From Lachnospiraceae bacterium (GTDB lineage Bacteria; Bacillota; Clostridia; Lachnospirales; Lachnospiraceae): a stretch of DNA of 64,000 bases. This document shows positions 1-7,686 of this stretch, in pieces. The stretch is taken from NCBI GenBank assembly GCA_021771695.1, contig JAETON010000003.1:96661-160660 (forward strand). Reading direction: 5' to 3'. Below the pieces are notes generated by a model. That model worked only from the letters and a program-made list of their open reading frames with translations, did no database searches and was not told where the DNA came from. The position numbers and the translations under genes were made by a program. Each line of letters begins with the position of its first letter. Positions within the stretch are counted from its first letter, which is position 1.

Positions 1-433
1 ATGTTGCATATTTTTTCCCTTCCAATCCTTTTGGACGATCCATCCCCTCACCTTTACGGGAAATAATTCCTGATGTATTATGCTGTAAAATCGCTGCTAC
101 CGCTTCAATCGGCAGAGAATCCTCTCCTGTTACAGCAGGCATCATTGTATCTTGGAAGGAAACTCCAAACTGTGCCTTCCCTGAACCAACCAATACTTCT
201 GCTCCATCTTCCGGCGGCTGTACAATTTCGACATCCAGTCCGGCATCTTTAAAATATCCTTTTTCCTGTGCCACGTAAATTCCGGTATGATTGGTATTTG
301 GTGTCCAATCCAGCACAAAAGTCACCTTTGTTAACTTTTCATTCTTCTTTGTCTCTTCTTTTTGCGAACCGCATCCTGTCATCGCCATAACAAATACGAC
401 AGACAGCAAAACTGCGAATATCTTCTTTTTCAT
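1..433 (-). CDS. HMP/thiamine-precursor binding lipoprotein, partial (NMT1/THI5-like)
   Basis: Reading leftward from an ATG at 433, the frame is open to the window edge, giving about 144 residues. It begins with a lipoprotein signal: MKKKIF, a hydrophobic stretch, then the lipobox MTGC, so it should be anchored outside the membrane. The mature part contains [20 protein letters not shown] and then [20 protein letters not shown]. This is the classic N-terminal pattern of NMT1/THI5 substrate-binding proteins, which bind pyrimidine precursors of thiamine. It is the last gene visible downstream of a TPP riboswitch and lies beside the matching permease, so a ThiY-like role is likely. The ATPase and the C-terminal half lie outside the window. 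Confidence 0.88.
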   Translation of the reverse strand, partial: MKKKIFAVLLSVVFVMAMTGCGSQKEETKKNEKLTKVTFVLDWTPNTNHTGIYVAQEKGYFKDAGLDVEIVQPPEDGAEVLVGSGKAQFGVSFQDTMMPAVTGEDSLPIEAVAAILQHNTSGIISRKGEGMDRPKGLEGKKYAT

Positions 434-472
434 ACATTTCCTCCATTATATTCTCTAATCCAAGCTTATAAG

Positions 473-1237
473 TTAATTTTTCGTTTCCCATGGCATACAT
501 TTCTTCTGTAATATATTCACCAGCTTCATCAAAATCAAACTAATCGCAGATATTAAAAATATCACTGCAAACATCTTATCAAATGAAAATGCTTTTTTCA
601 CTCTGGTCATATAAACACCAAGCCCATAAAAGCCGCCTAACCACTCTGAAATAACAGCTCCAACCACTGCATAAGAAACAGAAATCCGCAGACTGGCAAA
701 AAACTGATTTAACGAACCTGGAAATTTTACATACCAAAAAATCTGCATCTTGGATGCTCCCATGGAACGCATCAAACTAATGGTATCTGCATCTGCAGAT
801 CGAAATCCATCCAAAAGGCTGACGGTAATTGGGAAAAATGTAACAATCACAATTAAAATAACCTTTGGCATCATTTCATAACCAAACCACAGCACTAAAA
901 GCGGTGCAATTGCCACCGTCGGAATGGTCTGTGTCAGTACAATTAATGGATAGAACGCCTGATATAGTTTATCAAAACGATCCATCAGCACTGCCATTAA
1001 AAACCCGATAAAAATACCTGCTGCCAGTCCGAAAAACGCTTCCATCAACGTCACCTTTGCATTGCTCATCAGCAATGGAAAGTCATTAATAAATGCTTTC
1101 ACCACATCTACAGGCGAAGGAAGCAGAAACGCAGAAACCCATCCCATCCGGCTGGCCGTCTGCCAAACCGCCAGAATCATTAAAATTGCTGCAGCAGGCC
1201 AAATCCTACTGGTGGTGTTTTGTAACTTTTTTATCAA
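473..1237 (-). CDS. ABC transporter permease for thiamine precursor (ThiX-like)
   Basis: This is a 254-residue integral membrane protein with about six hydrophobic segments. It carries the binding-protein-dependent permease EAA loop (MRSMGASKMQIFWYVKFPGS, about residues 156-175) followed by SEWLGGFYGLG. That pattern belongs to the SsuC/TauC/ThiX permease family. Its start overlaps the 3' end of the upstream YkoF-like gene by 32 bases, which suggests coupled translation. A substrate-binding lipoprotein follows directly, and the operon is led by a TPP riboswitch. The family alone does not define substrate. The riboswitch and the neighbours make a thiamine pyrimidine precursor the best guess. 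Confidence 0.88.
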   Translation of the reverse strand: MIKKLQNTTSRIWPAAAILMILAVWQTASRMGWVSAFLLPSPVDVVKAFINDFPLLMSNAKVTLMEAFFGLAAGIFIGFLMAVLMDRFDKLYQAFYPLIVLTQTIPTVAIAPLLVLWFGYEMMPKVILIVIVTFFPITVSLLDGFRSADADTISLMRSMGASKMQIFWYVKFPGSLNQFFASLRISVSYAVVGAVISEWLGGFYGLGVYMTRVKKAFSFDKMFAVIFLISAISLILMKLVNILQKKCMPWETKN

Positions 1238-1502
1238 TGGTCAGCACGTCTCCTTCCGGCTTATAAGTCACCTTAATATATGCAGCAACCGATGGAGCAC
1301 CTGCACGAATGGCAATATGCTGGCATTCTTTTACAATGTCCATTAATTCATCATAATCACCTTCAATTGCTGTTTCAAACGGTCCTACATAATAATGAAG
1401 TCCTGTACTCTTAATATAATCAATTACCTCATCCACAATACGGATTAATTCCTCGTCATTTGCTGCCTCCGGCAGTGTCTGAATTGCTACGCTTGCATTC
1501 AT
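1206..1502 (-). CDS. thiamine-binding YkoF/MTH1187-family protein
   Basis: A 98-residue protein without a signal peptide. The patterns ASVAIQTLPEA, IDEVIDYIKSTGLHYYVGPF and ECQHIAIRAGAPSVAAYIKV are typical of the small alpha/beta thiamine-binding proteins (MTH1187/YkoF-like, old UPF0045). In Bacillus YkoF the related domain binds the HMP part of thiamine. It is the first gene after the TPP riboswitch and its terminator, and an AGGAGG-like site precedes the ATG. Its end overlaps the permease start. It probably works in the cytoplasm as a ligand-binding or sensing partner of the transporter; the exact role is inferred. Confidence 0.82.
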   Translation of the reverse strand: MNASVAIQTLPEAANDEELIRIVDEVIDYIKSTGLHYYVGPFETAIEGDYDELMDIVKECQHIAIRAGAPSVAAYIKVTYKPEGDVLTIDKKVTKHHQ

Positions 1503-1536
1503 CTTTTTTTCCTCCTTTTGATTAAACCAAAATAAT

Positions 1537-1560
1537 CCCCGCAGGATAAAACCTGCGGGG
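1537..1560 (-). terminator. riboswitch-controlled terminator hairpin
   Basis: On the minus strand CCCCGCAGG, a six-base loop and CCTGCGGGG form a stem that could pair perfectly over nine bases. It is followed by ATTATTTTGG and sits between the TPP aptamer and the first gene. The T-tract is short and broken, but the position fits the expression platform of a transcription-terminating TPP riboswitch. Confidence 0.75.
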
Positions 1561-1573
1561 TAAAATTCTATGT

Positions 1574-1668
1574 TTCGTTCCTACGCTGGCATTATCCAGA
1601 TCAGGTATAAGGGTTAAAGACGCTTCCTCGTCTTACTCTCAGCCAGCCTGCGCCGGCACCCCTGAAAT
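1574..1668 (-). promoter_or_regulatory. TPP riboswitch (THI element)
   Basis: The minus strand contains TCAGGGGTGCCGGCG, then GGCTGAGAGTAAGACG, then ACCCTTATACCTGATCTGGA and TAATGCCAGCGTAGGAA. These are the conserved blocks of the thi-box in the right order: the CTGAGA loop, ACCTGATCTGGATAATGCCAGCG, and the closing GGAA. Thiamine pyrophosphate binding should favour the terminator hairpin just downstream and switch off the transporter genes. Confidence 0.97.
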
Positions 1669-1691
1669 TATCTTCTATGAAACTATCTCTT

Positions 1692-1720
1692 ATTATAAGC
1701 ATCCTATTTTAATAAATCAA
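1692..1720 (-). promoter_or_regulatory. promoter of the thiamine transport operon
   Basis: On the minus strand TTGATT (1715-1720) and TATAAT (1692-1697) are separated by exactly 17 bases. Transcription would start about 20 bases before the TPP aptamer. The -10 box is perfect. Confidence 0.75.
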
Positions 1721-1748
1721 CTGATTTCCATTGTAAACATATATTCAC

Positions 1749-1777
1749 TTGTTACAACCCCTGTATTTCGTTATAAT
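1749..1777 (+). promoter_or_regulatory. promoter of the purF-like gene
   Basis: TTGTTA (1749-1754), a 17-base spacer and TATAAT (1772-1777) lie about 55 bases upstream of the ATG at 1833. The minus-strand promoter of the thiamine operon lies just to the left, so the two units are transcribed divergently. Confidence 0.7.
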
Positions 1778-1832
1778 AGAAACGGATACAATAAAAGAAA
1801 ATGATAATTTAGAATAAGAATTGGAGGAACTT

Positions 1833-3239
1833 ATGGGCGGATTTTTTTGCGCAGCTTCAAAACAAGATTGTGTTTTTGATTTATTTTTTGGGACGGACTA
1901 TCATTCCCACTTAGGAACCAGACGTGCCGGTATCGCCGTTTACAACAAAGAAGACGGCTTTGACCGTGCCATTCATAATATTGAAAATGCTCCTTTCCGT
2001 ACAAAATTTGATAAAGATGTAAATATCATGCACGGTTCTATGGGAATTGGATGTATTTCTGATTATGAACCACAGCCACTGATTGTTCGTTCTCACCATG
2101 GAACATATGCGATCACTACAGTTGGTAAAATCAACAATCAAGACGCAATTATCCAGCATATGTTCCGGTCTGGCCATACACATTTCCTGGAAATGAGCGG
2201 TGGAGATATTAATGCAACCGAATTGGTCGCATCTATCATCAATCAAAAAGATAATATCATTGAAGGAATTCAGTACGCACAGGAAATCATTGATGGTTCT
2301 ATGACTATTTTGATTCTGACACCAAAAGGAATTTATGCTGCCAGAGATAAAATGGGACGTACTCCTGTGGTTGCCGGCAAAAAAGAAGACGGCTATTGCC
2401 TGACTTTTGAAAGTTTTGCTTATCTGAACCTTGGATATACGGACGAGAGGGAACTCGGTCCCGGAGAAATCATCATTATGACTCCAGAAGGAATCCGCAC
2501 TTTAGTAAAACCGGGAGAAGATATGAAAATCTGTACATTCCTTTGGGTGTACTACGGTTATCCATCTTCCTCCTATGAAGGAATCAGTGTAGAAGAAATG
2601 CGTTATAACTGTGGTAAAAAACTGGCACAAAGAGATAATGTCTCCCCAGATACTGTCGCTGGCGTCCCAGATTCCGGAATTGCCCATGCCGTCGGTTATG
2701 CAAATGAATCCGGAATTCCATTTTCCAGACCATTTATCAAATATACACCTACTTGGCCTCGTTCCTTCATGCCGACGATCCAAAGCAAGAGAAATTTAAT
2801 TGCCAAGATGAAATTAATCCCTGTGCATGATTTAATTCAAGATAAAAGCCTGTTACTGATTGATGACTCTATCGTCCGCGGAACTCAGCTTCGTGAAACT
2901 ACAGAGTTTCTTTATCAAAGCGGCGCAAAAGAAGTTCATATCCGTCCTGCCTGTCCGCCAATTTTATACGGATGCAAATATTTGAATTTCTCACGTTCCA
3001 GTTCTGAAATGGATTTGATTACACGCCGGATAATTAAAGAAATGACCGGAGATTACAAAAATGTGCATCTGGATGCTTTCTCCAATCCAGACACACCAGA
3101 ATATCAGGCAATGATTGATGAAATCTGTAAACAATTAAACTTTACATCTCTTCGTTATCATCGTCTGGACGATATGATTGAATCTGTTGGACTTGACCGC
3201 AGCAAACTTTGTACCTACTGCTGGGATGGAAAAGAATAA
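1833..3239 (+). CDS. purF: amidophosphoribosyltransferase (PurF-type)
   Basis: A 468-residue enzyme of the class II glutamine amidotransferase plus PRPP transferase type, which makes phosphoribosylamine in the first step of purine synthesis. The ATG at 1833 is chosen over an upstream TTG at 1821 because GGAGG at 1823-1827 is its ribosome binding site. The candidate catalytic Cys is residue 6, after the short leader MGGFF; it must become N-terminal to act. FFGTDYHSHLGTRRAGIAV matches the N-terminal amidotransferase core. LLLIDDSIVRGTQ is the PRPP-binding loop. The C-terminal CTYC resembles the Fe-S cluster ligands of Bacillus-type PurF. The N-terminal domain is divergent, so this may be a second, specialised PurF of the genome. 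Confidence 0.85.
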   Translation: MGGFFCAASKQDCVFDLFFGTDYHSHLGTRRAGIAVYNKEDGFDRAIHNIENAPFRTKFDKDVNIMHGSMGIGCISDYEPQPLIVRSHHGTYAITTVGKINNQDAIIQHMFRSGHTHFLEMSGGDINATELVASIINQKDNIIEGIQYAQEIIDGSMTILILTPKGIYAARDKMGRTPVVAGKKEDGYCLTFESFAYLNLGYTDERELGPGEIIIMTPEGIRTLVKPGEDMKICTFLWVYYGYPSSSYEGISVEEMRYNCGKKLAQRDNVSPDTVAGVPDSGIAHAVGYANESGIPFSRPFIKYTPTWPRSFMPTIQSKRNLIAKMKLIPVHDLIQDKSLLLIDDSIVRGTQLRETTEFLYQSGAKEVHIRPACPPILYGCKYLNFSRSSSEMDLITRRIIKEMTGDYKNVHLDAFSNPDTPEYQAMIDEICKQLNFTSLRYHRLDDMIESVGLDRSKLCTYCWDGKE

Positions 3240-3257
3240 TTCATAACACAAAAGAAT

Positions 3258-3294
3258 GTGCGGCATTTGAAATAAACTATTTCAAATACCGCAC
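3258..3294 (+). terminator. terminator after the purF-like gene
   Basis: GTGCGG-C-ATTTGAAATA and its complement TATTTCAAAT-A-CCGCAC flank a three-base loop and are followed by TTCTCTTTCT. The gene on the other side ends at 3372 on the opposite strand, so the hairpin may serve both directions. Confidence 0.75.
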
Positions 3295-3371
3295 TTCTCT
3301 TTCTATATTTCATTCCCATTCACTATACGTCTTTCTGCCACCGATGGATTTGATCATCCATCGTTCTCTTC

Positions 3372-4712
3372 CTAACGTTTCCGCAGTCTTGCAAAACAAA
3401 TCAAAAAGAATACAATTCCATATACCGTTGTGATTGGTGTTGCCAGTCCTACCATTGTTAAAGATGTATTAGGAAGTCTGGACATAAAAATAGAAACCGG
3501 AATACGAATACAAAATGCAGAAGTAATTCCCTGTATCATCACTGGAATACTTTTTCCACAACCGTTAAAATATCCGATACTGCTAAACAATATACAAGTC
3601 AAAACACAGTCAATGGAAAATCCTTTTAAATAGTCTGCACTCTGCCGTATAACTGCTCCATCCCCGGTAAATAAAGCAGAAAGCCCTGCTCCGCCAAAAA
3701 ATCCAGCAAGAAAGATCACAGCACCCACACTGCATCCTGTAACAGCTGCTGTAAAAAGACCTTTTTTCGCCCGCTCTGATTTCCCCGCTCCAATATTTTG
3801 TGCTACAAATGCAGAAACACTCTGCATGACAGAAGATGGAACTAACATAATAAACGATACAATTTTCTGTGCAACTCCATATCCCGCTGACTCCATCAAT
3901 CCCATACGGTTAATAATTGAGTTAATCACCAAAAATGAAATCTGCACCATTGTTTCCTGCAGAGCAATCGGTACGCCGACATTTAAAATTTTCTTTAGCT
4001 CGATGCTGTGAATCTTACACTGGCTTATGGAAAACGAAATCGGCAGATTCTGCTTTCGCAAAACAAGAGACGACACCACTACAGATACCAACTGTGCCAA
4101 AACTGTTGCCAAGGCAGCTCCTGCCACATCCATATGAAATACTGCTACAAACAATAAATCTCCCGCAATATTTACCACACACGCAATTCCAACGAATAAA
4201 AACGGCAGGTTGGCATTTCCTACCCCTCGCAGCACACCACTAATTACATTATAAGCAATAATAACCAATATTCCGCCGGAACAAATCCGAATATATGTCA
4301 CAGCCTTTCCAACAGACGCCTGCGGCACTTGAAGAATCCCTGCAATATTTCCAACATATACTTCCAGTAATATGGTTAAAATCATTCCCAAAATCAAAAA
4401 CATAATAATTGTCGTTCCCACAGCATTTCCCGCTTCTTTGGGTTTCTTTTCTCCAATATGCTGTCCAATAACCACCGTTGATCCCATAGCTAAGCTGGTA
4501 ATAATAAATGTTACCATCTGCATAAAAGCACTTCCGGTTCCAACAGCCGAAATACTGGATGCATCCCCAAACTGACCAACAACCAGTAAATCTACTGCTC
4601 CATAAGCCGCCTGCAGGACCAGTGCACCCAAAACCGGCAATGCAAACCGTATCAAAGATCCGAAAACCGGTCCTTCAGTAAATGAATAATCTTTTTTCTC
4701 ATTTGAACTCAT
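3372..4712 (-). CDS. MATE-family multidrug/toxin exporter
   Basis: A 446-residue protein with about twelve hydrophobic segments. It opens with FTEGPVFGSLIRFALPVLGALVLQ and AAYGAVDLLVVGQFGD, the signature of the DinF/NorM MATE exporters, which pump drugs or metabolites out using Na+ or H+. It starts five bases after the stop of thiD and is the last gene of a TetR-GNAT-ThiD-MATE unit. The substrate is unknown. The TetR regulator suggests induction by the exported compound. A second, distinct MATE gene lies at 46432-47760. Confidence 0.9.
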   Translation of the reverse strand: MSSNEKKDYSFTEGPVFGSLIRFALPVLGALVLQAAYGAVDLLVVGQFGDASSISAVGTGSAFMQMVTFIITSLAMGSTVVIGQHIGEKKPKEAGNAVGTTIIMFLILGMILTILLEVYVGNIAGILQVPQASVGKAVTYIRICSGGILVIIAYNVISGVLRGVGNANLPFLFVGIACVVNIAGDLLFVAVFHMDVAGAALATVLAQLVSVVVSSLVLRKQNLPISFSISQCKIHSIELKKILNVGVPIALQETMVQISFLVINSIINRMGLMESAGYGVAQKIVSFIMLVPSSVMQSVSAFVAQNIGAGKSERAKKGLFTAAVTGCSVGAVIFLAGFFGGAGLSALFTGDGAVIRQSADYLKGFSIDCVLTCILFSSIGYFNGCGKSIPVMIQGITSAFCIRIPVSIFMSRLPNTSLTMVGLATPITTVYGIVFFLICFARLRKR

Positions 4713-4717
4713 TGTTT

Positions 4718-5530
4718 CTATATCTCTCCTGCTTCTTTTTTATATTCTCCATCTATATCAAATCCATGATCCATGGGTCCGCTTCCCTTTCCTAAATCCA
4801 GCATAGCTTCCAGCACCTCTGAAATATATGCTTTTGCACGTCTTACAGAGGTCTCCATATCAAATCCCTTCGCCAAATTCGCTGCAATGGCACTGGATAA
4901 TGTACATCCGGTTCCATGAGTATTAGGATTATCAATTCGTTTGCCATAAAACCACCGGTAACCGCCATTTTGATATAAAAGATCATTGGCACCATTTAAC
5001 TGATGTCCGCCTTTACATAATACTGCACAGTCATATGTTTCGCTGATTTTTTTTGCCGCTGCAATCATATCTTGTTCAGATTTTACCGGCATTTCTGCCA
5101 GAACTTCTGCTTCCGGAATATTAGGTGTCAAAAGACATGCCATTGGAAACAATGTATCCTTTAATGCTGTTACTGCGTCCTCCTTTATCAATTTGGAACC
5201 GCTGGTTGATACCATTACCGGATCAAGTACAATCTTCTTTACTTGATATTCTTTTAATTTTTCTGCTGTTTTTACAATAATTTCTTTCGATGGCAGCATT
5301 CCGATTTTTACTGCATCCGGATATATATCTGTAAATACTGCATCCATCTGTTCTCCTAAAAATTTTAAAGATACCTCCATAATATCTGAAACTCCCATGG
5401 TATTTTGTGCAGTCAATGCTGTCACTACGCTCATGGCATAAACGCCATTGGTAATCATTGTCTTAATATCTGCTTGAATTCCTGCACCGCCGCTGGAATC
5501 ACTGCCTGCAATTGTTAATGCTGTTTTCAT
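4718..5530 (-). CDS. thiD: hydroxymethylpyrimidine/phosphomethylpyrimidine kinase
   Basis: A 270-residue ribokinase-fold enzyme. ALTIAGSDSSGGAGIQADIK at the N terminus is the ThiD substrate-binding signature, and GTGCTLSSAIAANLAKG near residue 206 is the ATP/anion-hole motif with the catalytic cysteine. It phosphorylates HMP and HMP-P for thiamine synthesis. It lies four bases after a GNAT gene and five before a MATE gene, all under a TetR-type regulator rather than a TPP riboswitch. That is unusual for thiD and may mean it acts on pyridoxal-like or antimetabolite substrates here. The catalytic motifs look intact. Confidence 0.9.
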   Translation of the reverse strand: MKTALTIAGSDSSGGAGIQADIKTMITNGVYAMSVVTALTAQNTMGVSDIMEVSLKFLGEQMDAVFTDIYPDAVKIGMLPSKEIIVKTAEKLKEYQVKKIVLDPVMVSTSGSKLIKEDAVTALKDTLFPMACLLTPNIPEAEVLAEMPVKSEQDMIAAAKKISETYDCAVLCKGGHQLNGANDLLYQNGGYRWFYGKRIDNPNTHGTGCTLSSAIAANLAKGFDMETSVRRAKAYISEVLEAMLDLGKGSGPMDHGFDIDGEYKKEAGEI

Positions 5531-5534
5531 AAAT

Positions 5535-6047
5535 CTATTCCTCCCTCAACAAAGCGTACATACAATAATCAAAAATCTTTCCATTCTTATAAACACCGTT
5601 CTTCATAATACCTTCCAAAGAAAATCCTGCTTTTTCTAATACTTTTCGAGAACCTTGGTTATGTGCAAATGGTTCTGCATAAATCCGAAGAATATCAAAT
5701 TTTTCAAATGCTTTTTGACAGATATCCTTGACTGCCTCTGTCATAATTCCCTTTCCCCAGAATTCCTCTGCCAGCCAATAGCCTAACTCGCCGCTTTTTT
5801 CATATACATCTGTACCGCAAGATATAGAAATACTTCCTACCGTTCTGCCAGCCACTCGAATTGCCCGGGAAATCTGTTGTTTCTCTGAAGCTTCTATGCA
5901 AAATTGTATATATCCTCTGGCGTCTTCCAAAGTATACGGATATGGAAATACATTTCGTAAATTTGCAGCAATATGCGGATTATTTGCATAATATGCAACA
6001 TCTTCTATATCATCTAACTGCCATTTCCTCAATTCAAACTCTGTCAT
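5535..6047 (-). CDS. GNAT N-acetyltransferase (RimJ/RimL-like)
   Basis: A 170-residue single-domain acetyltransferase. The fold is shown by FELRKWQLDDIEDVAYYANN at the start, ELGYWLAEEFWGKGIMTEAV (acetyl-CoA-binding region) and NQGSRKVLEKAGFSLEGIMK, the typical end of the RimJ/RimL family. It transfers acetyl from acetyl-CoA to an amine, but the acceptor is not predictable. Its ATG overlaps the end of the TetR gene by 14 bases, with GGGAG just before the start. It sits in an operon with an exporter, so a role in detoxification by acetylation is a reasonable inference. Confidence 0.85.
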   Translation of the reverse strand: MTEFELRKWQLDDIEDVAYYANNPHIAANLRNVFPYPYTLEDARGYIQFCIEASEKQQISRAIRVAGRTVGSISISCGTDVYEKSGELGYWLAEEFWGKGIMTEAVKDICQKAFEKFDILRIYAEPFAHNQGSRKVLEKAGFSLEGIMKNGVYKNGKIFDYCMYALLREE

Positions 6048-6615
6048 AATCTCCCACTAAATCCTTTCTGATCTTTTCTAATACATTTTCTACTGTTTTG
6101 ACATCAATTGGTATCACCTGTTCCCACATTCGGATTCCCTGATATGCATATAAAATGATGTCAACCATAGATTCTATGTCCACTGGTTTGAATTCTTCAT
6201 TTTTTATACCATATTCCAGTAACAACGTCCACTTTTGTTTTGCTCTCTGATTCATCTCTATCATAAAATCATTCTTACAATGACAGGAATACTCATATAT
6301 AGCACAACTCAAAGAATTTTCTTCATCTAATAATTCTCTTTGCATTTTTTCTAAAATTTGATTCAGAATTTTTCTGGCTGATTGTTCTTTGCCGATACCT
6401 TCTTTGATAAAATCAAAATCCATATCTGCAATGCCTTGCAGTATCTCTTCAAAAATTTCTTTTGTACTGCCATAATGCCTGTATAATCCGCCGCGGCTCA
6501 ATCCACATACTTCACATATATCTTTCATTGTTACCGCAGCAAATCCTTTTTCTGCAAATAAAAGATATGCATTCTCCTGAATCAATCCTTTCGTTTGAAT
6601 CCCTTTTTTCCCCAT
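6034..6615 (-). CDS. TetR/AcrR-family transcriptional regulator
   Basis: A 193-residue protein. Residues about 10-55 form the TetR helix-turn-helix: IQENAYLLFAEKGFAAVTMK followed by DICEVCGLSRGGLYRHYGST. The rest is a helical ligand-binding domain. It is the first gene of the GNAT-thiD-MATE unit. A perfect palindrome lies in the spacer of its promoter (6657-6670), so it most likely represses its own operon until a ligand binds. RBS AGGAGG precedes the ATG. Confidence 0.9.
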   Translation of the reverse strand: MGKKGIQTKGLIQENAYLLFAEKGFAAVTMKDICEVCGLSRGGLYRHYGSTKEIFEEILQGIADMDFDFIKEGIGKEQSARKILNQILEKMQRELLDEENSLSCAIYEYSCHCKNDFMIEMNQRAKQKWTLLLEYGIKNEEFKPVDIESMVDIILYAYQGIRMWEQVIPIDVKTVENVLEKIRKDLVGDYDRV

Positions 6616-6650
6616 ACATCCTCCTATTGCGACATTGATGTTTCTTTTTT

Positions 6651-6679
6651 ATTTTGCGACATGCTTGTCGTTTTGTCAA
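6651..6679 (-). promoter_or_regulatory. promoter with embedded TetR operator
   Basis: On the minus strand TTGACA (6674-6679) and CAAAAT (6651-6656) are 17 bases apart. The spacer holds CGACA-AGCA-TGTCG (6657-6670), a perfect inverted repeat. A further TGTCGCAAT half-site lies at 6627-6635 before the RBS. A repressor bound here would block RNA polymerase. Confidence 0.75.
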
Positions 6680-6694
6680 TAGATTATTTGCAAA

Positions 6695-6726
6695 CAAAGA
6701 AAAACTGCCCTTGTAAAAAGAGCAGT
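6695..6726 (-). terminator. terminator of the por-LysR operon
   Basis: On the minus strand ACTGCTC, loop TTTTTACAA and GGGCAGT (one G-T pair) are followed by TTTTTCTTTG. It lies about 55 bases after the stop of the LysR gene. Confidence 0.75.
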
Positions 6727-6782
6727 CTTCTCCAGACAATTTATAAAATTTATCGTACCTGTATTTTAAATTTTTTCCGTCA

Positions 6783-7670
6783 TTATTTTCTAAATTCTTC
6801 TTCTTGATACATCTCTAAAATATGATTATACATCATCCGTACTGCAGGTGCCATAAAATCTGGATTCATCGCTGCAAGACCGATAATACGGCTTGCCGCA
6901 GGACGCGTTGGATAACTGTCCACTTTATATGGGATATCATGCATTACCAGTTTCGGCATTAAACAAATTCCAAATCCTTTTTCCACCAAAGCAATGGTTG
7001 ATAAATCATCCACCACATGATAATTCGACTGCACTTGCAAAGAGTTTTCTTTCAAAAAGTTCTGAATATCTGCATCCGTACTATCCCTTTGGGTTACAAA
7101 TTGATGATGTTTCATTTCTTCAATATCTATATAATTTGTAGATTTATCCTCCTTCGCGCCCTTTGGAAGTACGCATAGAAGCTGATCACGGTAAAGCGGT
7201 TCAATTGGTATATCCTTTGCACTGGATACAGATAAAAATCCTAGGTCTGCCACACCGTTTTTAATCCAGTAAAATACATCATCATAAGTTCCTTGAAATA
7301 CTTCAATTTCAATTTCTGCATATTTCTTTTTGAAAGAATGCAGTATCACTGGAAGCCAATTGGTGCATACACTGGAAAATACACCAATCTTTACTTTCCC
7401 CTGTTTCAGCCCATTTAACTCTGCAATCACCTGTTTTAAGCTTTCATCACTATTTAATACAGCATTCACATACGGCAGCAACTGTTCGCCGTAATTCGTT
7501 AACGTCACTCCGGATTTACTTCGTGTCAAAACCGAAAACCCAAGCTCATTTTCCATAGATGAAATCGTATGGCTGATTGCAGACGGGGTTAATCCAAGAA
7601 GATCGGCAGCCTTATGAAAACTGCCGATATCCGCAATTGTCTTAAATACCTGATAGGTAAGTAATGTCAT
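6783..7670 (-). CDS. LysR-family transcriptional regulator
   Basis: A 295-residue LysR protein. The N-terminal winged helix-turn-helix is seen in IGSFHKAADLLGLTPSAISH and TISSMENELGFSVLTRSKSG (about residues 14-55). The rest is a periplasmic-binding-fold effector domain. The gene begins 16 bases after porB and is transcribed with it, so it is probably the regulator of the oxidoreductase operon. Three TGAA-N5-TTCA sites, each also matching the LysR T-N11-A rule, surround the operon promoter (10781-10896). The effector is unknown; a 2-oxoacid or coenzyme A ester would be logical. Confidence 0.9.
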   Translation of the reverse strand: MTLLTYQVFKTIADIGSFHKAADLLGLTPSAISHTISSMENELGFSVLTRSKSGVTLTNYGEQLLPYVNAVLNSDESLKQVIAELNGLKQGKVKIGVFSSVCTNWLPVILHSFKKKYAEIEIEVFQGTYDDVFYWIKNGVADLGFLSVSSAKDIPIEPLYRDQLLCVLPKGAKEDKSTNYIDIEEMKHHQFVTQRDSTDADIQNFLKENSLQVQSNYHVVDDLSTIALVEKGFGICLMPKLVMHDIPYKVDSYPTRPAASRIIGLAAMNPDFMAPAVRMMYNHILEMYQEEEFRK

Positions 7671-7686
7671 TTTTATTTCCTTTCAC

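Noticed and set aside
1821..1832. TTG start for the purF-like gene
   Set aside because: GGAGG lies inside these four codons at the right distance from the ATG at 1833, so the ATG is the start.
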